In this document: positions 60,488-64,000 of the stretch, piece after piece
Numbering within the stretch: the stretch's first letter is position 1
Layout of the letters: every line of letters begins with the position of its first letter
Source: Azorinus chamasolen
Lineage: Eukaryota > Mollusca > Bivalvia > Cardiida > Solecurtidae
Direction of reading: 5' to 3'
NCBI GenBank assembly: GCA_963576725.1
Contig: OY755244.1
Span: forward strand, 86,051,121 to 86,115,120
DNA: 64,000 nt
The notes under the pieces: generated by a model
Told to the model about the DNA's origin: nothing
Database searches by the model: none
Seen by the model: the letters and a program-made list of their open reading frames with translations, nothing else
Program-made: the position numbers and the translations under genes

Positions 60488-60586
60488 AGCAAAACAAACA
60501 GAGCAGACCTTGATCAGACGGTTCCTTTTTATGCGGGTTTATTTTGTTTGCAAAGGCATCGACATATATCTCTATCAGGGAGAGGG
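60488..60586 (-). mobile_element. T1/T2 MITE, right half
   Basis: Hairpin AACAGAGCAGACCTTGATCA..TTTATTTTGTTTGC; right TATCAGGGAGAGGG, TTAA (60587-60590). Confidence 0.65.
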
Positions 60587-60599
60587 TTAAAACATGGCA

Positions 60600-60990
60600 T
60601 CTGATATTATATTTCTATGTATCAAATTTGGCTCGAATTTGTAGTATGTCGATAGAATTGTTATTAATATTGCATAAGCATCCGGGAATCATTTATTATT
60701 TATTAATTACAATTCCTTTATGTATTAGTATTTTAGAAAGATTGTCTAGCAAAGTGATAAACATCGTTATAAACATTCTGACGCCCACTCGGGATAAAAC
60801 TAAAGAAACTGGGTAATTTCAGTTTGAGTGATTTATGTAATATAGTTCATTAACATCTCTATCAAATAGGTCTGCCTCAATCATACTTCAATATTTCAGT
60901 CAGCAGCAGGCTTGTGAGATGCATTTACATGCGGTTAGAATGTCGAGAGTAGGGCCAAAGACTCGTAAGTGCAACTTGTGGAGTTACCCG
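60600..60990. other. Stretch without a recognised element
   Basis: The 90-codon frame starting at 60544 begins inside the T element and is not supported. Confidence 0.35.
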
Positions 60991-60997
60991 TGATGAT

Positions 60998-61078
60998 CAT
61001 TTCAAACAATTTGGATCCAGATGAGACGCCGAGTTACTCGGCATCTCATCGGGATCCAAACTGATTGACATTCTGATA
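60998..61078 (-). mobile_element. T4b hairpin fragment
   Basis: TTTCAAACAATTTGGATCC..GGGATCCAAACTGATTGACA around GCCGAGTTACTCGGC. Confidence 0.6.
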
Positions 61079-61348
61079 GTATTTATCAATAGATATGACA
61101 GTAAAGATCAGACTAGAAAATTACATGTATTTCAAATGCTTATAAGGGTTGGATGATATTGTTACAGTATTCTTGCACTGACTGTATGAATTCCTGTAAT
61201 GATACTGATACCTATTCTACCTGTACTATGGTATTGCAAGAATCTTCCAACATCAAGGTCCTATGTCTAGCATGTCTGGTTATTGCGTGAATTAAATTTA
61301 CAGCAGTATAATTCATTAATATTTCTGTATTAGCCTATATAAATATTA

Positions 61349-61552
61349 CAATAGAATCCCCCTAAAACGATCACTGAATGAATCAATGTGGTTGTCGATA
61401 AAAGCAGGTGGTGACACAATGCAGGACGAAAGTTATGGAGAAAGCTCCCGTAGGAGCTTTCTCCATAACTTTCGCCCTGCATTATGCCACCACCTGCCTT
61501 TACGGTCCAGAATTAAGCTTCATAACGGTGGTCGATCTGAGGGGGGTTACTG
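61349..61552. mobile_element. A2 MITE with perfect core
   Basis: TA (61347-61348), CAATAGAATCCCCCTAAAAC left; right GATCTGAGGGGGGTTACTG. GGAGAAAGCTCCCGTAGGAG core; near-perfect foldback from AAGCAGGTGGTGACACAATG to its inverse. Confidence 0.85.
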
Positions 61553-61555
61553 TGT

Positions 61556-61834
61556 ACTCATTGGGTGTTATCCAGTTACAAGATTTTAGTTGTTTTCTAC
61601 CCATCTTGGAACAGACAACACTTTCAGCCATTACATCACTGGTATTGTGTTCATGAAAACAATTATGAAAATGAAAACAAAAAATTGCCAAAAGAATTTT
61701 AAGTGTTTGGCAGCCACTGTGATGGCAGTTGGCCTCCCACCAATAACGCGCATAATGCATATGGCAAAATACTCCTGCCTGGCAAGCACGTTGCAAGCGT
61801 TTTCACAGGGATATGAAATGTTCACACATTGATG
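61556..61834. other. Unique-looking stretch
   Basis: All three plus frames and a minus frame are open here, so none is called. GC content is slightly raised. No repeat family is recognised. Confidence 0.35.
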
Positions 61835-62016
61835 TACAGTAAAAACTCGATAATCCGAACTTTTGCTGAAAAATAATCAAAATATTTTCCGACAGATGAC
61901 TGCTTAAAAGTATTACCAAACATTTTATTGTTGTTCAAGGTGAACGTCATACGGGAAGCTTCAGAGAGGAGCTTTCTGCATGTTTCTCATCCTGCCTTAA
62001 CTGCTTCTTGCCATAA

Positions 62017-62206
62017 CCCTTTACTCGATTAATACGCCTTTCTATGTCTTTGCAATCAGAGTAGACCCAGATCAGACGATTCCTGTAAGAGTCGTTTGAT
62101 CAGTGTCTACTTTGATCGATTATGGTATACGTGTTATATAGATATCACTTTACATTTCTGCCATAACCAAAAATTAATGTGTCCATGTATACTATTGTAA
62201 CAATGA
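62017..62206 (+). mobile_element. T1 MITE, right end truncated
   Basis: CCCTTTACTCGATTAATACG left after ATAA; hairpin GACGATTCCTGTAAGAGTCG; ends abruptly at the next TTAA. Confidence 0.75.
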
Positions 62207-62210
62207 TTAA

Positions 62211-62455
62211 CCCTTTCCCTGTTCTATTTCTGTTTATTTCAAATTTCAATACCTAATGATTATTTATTAACAAAATAGTTATACAGATTATGCAAAGTGG
62301 AACATTGTAGACATTTTAGAAAGCAAAGAAACCGATCTATCAAATTCTGTTAGCAAACAGAGTAGACCCTGATCAGACGGCGCCTCTAGGAGCCGTCTAA
62401 TCTGGGTCTTCTCAGTTTGCAAATGCGTGAAAACACGTTTATATGAGGGAAATGG
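62211..62455 (-). mobile_element. T2 MITE, full length, reverse
   Basis: TTAA at 62207-62210 and 62456-62459. Ends CCCTTTCCCTGTTCTATTTC and TATATGAGGGAAATGG. Hairpin GACGGCGCCTCTAGGAGCCG. Confidence 0.85.
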
Positions 62456-62519
62456 TTAAAGACCGATAATAATACGTCTTTGAGTACATGTATTCGCATT
62501 GGCGAGGTTTTATATAGTT

Positions 62520-62700
62520 TAGTCCTTTGTTTCGCTTTATGGGATTATGTTGTCTATCTAGCTAAATGTTACATGTTTGTTTCATTAATTAAAGGCAATC
62601 TGTCAATAAATAACACGTGTTTAAGATATCTTATAACCAATGAAATAAGTGCAATGATGTGTTTATCATTTTATGAAGGTTTCCTCGTACAACTAGCATC
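62520..62700. other. Stretch without a recognised element
   Basis: A plus frame at 62480-62704 starts within the A3 tail; not supported. Confidence 0.35.
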
Positions 62701-62704
62701 TTAA

Positions 62705-62942
62705 CCCTTTAATCCATGATTATTCATGTAAGAAATAATTATTTCATGAATATTAATTAGATTCATTGTTATAGCATACGGACACGGGAACTTTTGGCTA
62801 TGGCAGAAACTGTAGAATCATATCTACATTATTTCATAAGCAAACAGAGCAGACCCTGATCAGACGGCTCCTATAGGAGTCGTCTGATCTGGGTTTGCTC
62901 TGTTTGTAAAGGTGTAGAACGACGTATTTATGGAGTAAAGGG
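62705..62942 (-). mobile_element. T1 MITE, full length (best reference copy)
   Basis: TTAA at 62701-62704 and 62943-62946. Ends CCCTTTAATCCATGATTATTC and TATTTATGGAGTAAAGGG. Hairpin at about 62839-62909 around GGCTCCTATAGGAGTC. 238 bp; no coding capacity. Confidence 0.92.
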
Positions 62943-62946
62943 TTAA

Positions 62947-63250
62947 TATGCAGTTGCCAATCAATATTAATGGATTACATACTTGTTCTACAACAAAATA
63001 ATTTGCGATACTACGAACACACACGGAAGTAAAACGACACATAAATTCTGTCTAAAATACGAAACGTATAACATTGGGGACATCGATATTGTTAACAGTA
63101 AACGTTTGCAAATTTAAGTGTCTTTTTTTTTTTTATCTTTTTTGTCATTAAGTTATTTTCACATCCTACAACTTTTTTAACATTTTAACAACTACAGTCT
63201 TGTTTCGTTTTCACAGACTTTCAGAACGTATTATTTTTGTACACTTTGTC
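62947..63250. other. Stretch without a recognised element
   Basis: A T11 run near 63125; otherwise nothing recognised. Confidence 0.35.
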
Positions 63251-63255
63251 TTTAA

Positions 63256-63319
63256 CCCTTTACTCCATAAATACGCTTTCACAAACAGAGGAAGACACAT
63301 ATCAGACGGCTCCTTTAGA
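63256..63319 (+). mobile_element. T1 MITE, left part only
   Basis: TTAA (63252-63255), CCCTTTACTCCATAAATACG, GACGGCTCC; cut at the T7 border. Confidence 0.75.
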
Positions 63320-63323
63320 TTAA

Positions 63324-63551
63324 CCAATTTGTGCCCACGATCCCATAATTATATGGGACATAGGCAAACAGTGTAGACTCTGATCAGACACCGCATGATG
63401 CGGCGTCTGATCAGAGTCTACACTGTTTGCTGATAGGAATTTCAATTCAAAACAAAACGAAATTTAAAAAAAATTAGGCCAGGCATCCCTTAGATAGAAA
63501 ATGGACTATTCTAATATATAAACATGGAAGAATCCACTGGGAGCAAATGGT
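63324..63551. mobile_element. T7 MITE with hybrid hairpin
   Basis: TTAA at 63320-63323 and 63552-63555. Left CCAATTTGTGCCCACGATCC; right CCACTGGGAGCAAATGGT. The 72-bp hairpin (63361-63432) is perfect in its main stem, with outer arms GCAAACAGTGTAGACTCTGA and inner ACCGCATGATGCGGCGTC. Confidence 0.7.
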
Positions 63552-63555
63552 TTAA

Positions 63556-63747
63556 TTGTTATAAAAGCACATGGGCACATGGGGTTTTGGCCTTGCTAGA
63601 AACTGTATAATCATATCTATATCACATCATAAGCAAATTGGAAAGACCCTGATCAGACAACTCCTACACCCTGTCAGTCCCCCCCCCGCTGATCTGAGTC
63701 TACTCTGTTTGTAAAGGCATAGAAAGGCGCATTTATAGAGTAAAGAG
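63556..63747 (-). mobile_element. T1 MITE, left end replaced
   Basis: GGGGTTTTGGCCTTGCTAG, AAACTGTATAATCATATCTA, decayed hairpin with a C9 run (about 63680); right ATTTATAGAGTAAAGAG. Confidence 0.65.
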
Positions 63748-63749
63748 TT

Positions 63750-64000
63750 CTGAATGTATTATGGAGTAAAAAGCTGTGAATTCAACATTTTTACGGTAGG
63801 CTAGTGGTAACGATGCTTTTTGTCACGATTAAGCACAGAAAAAAACTTGACCATTTAATGTTGCACTGTGTGATAGGGGACTAGGAGCAAATGAAACCTT
63901 TATAGATATGTGTCTTTGTAGGACCATTACGTGATTTTATAATATAGAAAACCAATTGTAAGGAGAGGCAATCTCCTAAATGTAACACTCATCTATCCGA
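63750..64000. other. Window end; possible SINE scrap
   Basis: TAGGCTAGTGGTAACG at about 63796-63812 looks like a pol III A box and following bases, as at 50535, but no B box follows. The rest is unrecognised. Confidence 0.3.

Larger units (their letters stand above)
61837..62516 (+). mobile_element. A3 MITE hosting a T1 and a T2
   Basis: TA (61835-61836), CAGTAAAAACTCGATAATCC left. Core ACGGGAAGCTTCAGAGAGGA. At CTTGCCATAA the T1 and T2 intervene. After TTAA (62456-62459) the A3 tail AGACCGATAATAATACGTCT and GGCGAGGTTTTATATAG resume. Confidence 0.7.

Noticed and set aside
1..64000. A transposase source for any of the MITE families
   Set aside because: No frame resembling a piggyBac, Tc1/mariner or Helitron protein was seen on either strand.

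Overview
This window looks like intergenic or intronic DNA from a large, repeat-rich eukaryotic genome. The likely source is a marine or freshwater invertebrate, most plausibly a bivalve mollusc. That is an inference from the style of the repeats, from a tRNA-derived SINE-like unit, and from an AGCTCACC element with a 155-bp tandem core that resembles bivalve 'pearl'-type elements. There are no bacterial operons, ribosome-binding sites, rRNA genes or CRISPR arrays. No complete protein-coding gene can be supported. Almost all long open frames are repeats read through. Five short stretches look like possible exons or reading frames: a signal-peptide first exon with a GTGAGT donor at 15464-15609, which is the best; a possible terminal exon on the minus strand at 37799-38033; a fragment with a faint resemblance to fibrinogen-related domains at 12452-12565; and two weaker ones at 7955-8056 (minus) and 49850-50065.

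The dominant content is about 100 copies or fragments of miniature inverted-repeat elements (MITEs), most 200-250 bp long with a hairpin inside. Codes used below. Elements flanked by TTAA, with ends starting CCC or CTC, have piggyBac-like target choice. T1 has ends CCCTTTACTCCAT and a hairpin containing GATCAGACGGCTCC. T2 has ends CCCTTTCCTTCATAT and the same hairpin. T3 has ends CCCATTCCCTCATATTG and a hairpin AGCATTTGCTCC. T4 has ends CCCTTTCGGTGCCA and a hairpin GACGCCGAGTTACTCGGCGTC. T4b has the same hairpin but different flanks. T5 has ends CCCTTTCAACGCTGA. T6 has ends CTCTTTCGGTGCC with a different core. T7 and T8 are single copies. Elements flanked by TA are Tc1/mariner-like. A1 has ends CAGTAAAACCTCTCTATAACG and a core ACAGAACGCTCC. 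A2 and A5 have ends CAGTAAAACCCCTCTAATGCG or similar and a core GCAGAAAGCTCC. A3 has ends CAGTAAAACCTCGC with TCCGAACTTTTAG just inside. A4 has ends CAGTTGAACTTCGATATC. FB1 to FB3 are foldback elements.

Layout. 1-15000: MITEs, the AGCTCACC element (3485-4710), a foldback with 75-bp arms (6064-6502), and an A3 element with a fourfold-repeated end (11394-12047). 15000-16000: the candidate first exon. 16800-17110, 27580-28500, 31160-31630 and 57940-59960: TCTG/GACA/GAGA microsatellites, the last about 2 kb. 19690-20500, 22060-23500, 26190-27110, 34100-34690, 38555-39145, 45170-46615, 52255-52670 and 54768-56562: minisatellites and satellites. The rest is MITEs, often nested.

How the parts fit together. 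The most striking pattern is that unrelated MITE families (TTAA-type and TA-type) share the same palindromic centre, GCTCCTATAGGAGC. Hairpins also appear to be swapped between families. TTAA elements repeatedly sit in TTAA sites inside TA elements, and neighbours sometimes share a single TTAA. Some satellites seem to have grown out of MITE ends. This reads as a modular, self-nesting MITE ecosystem. No transposase source is visible in the window.
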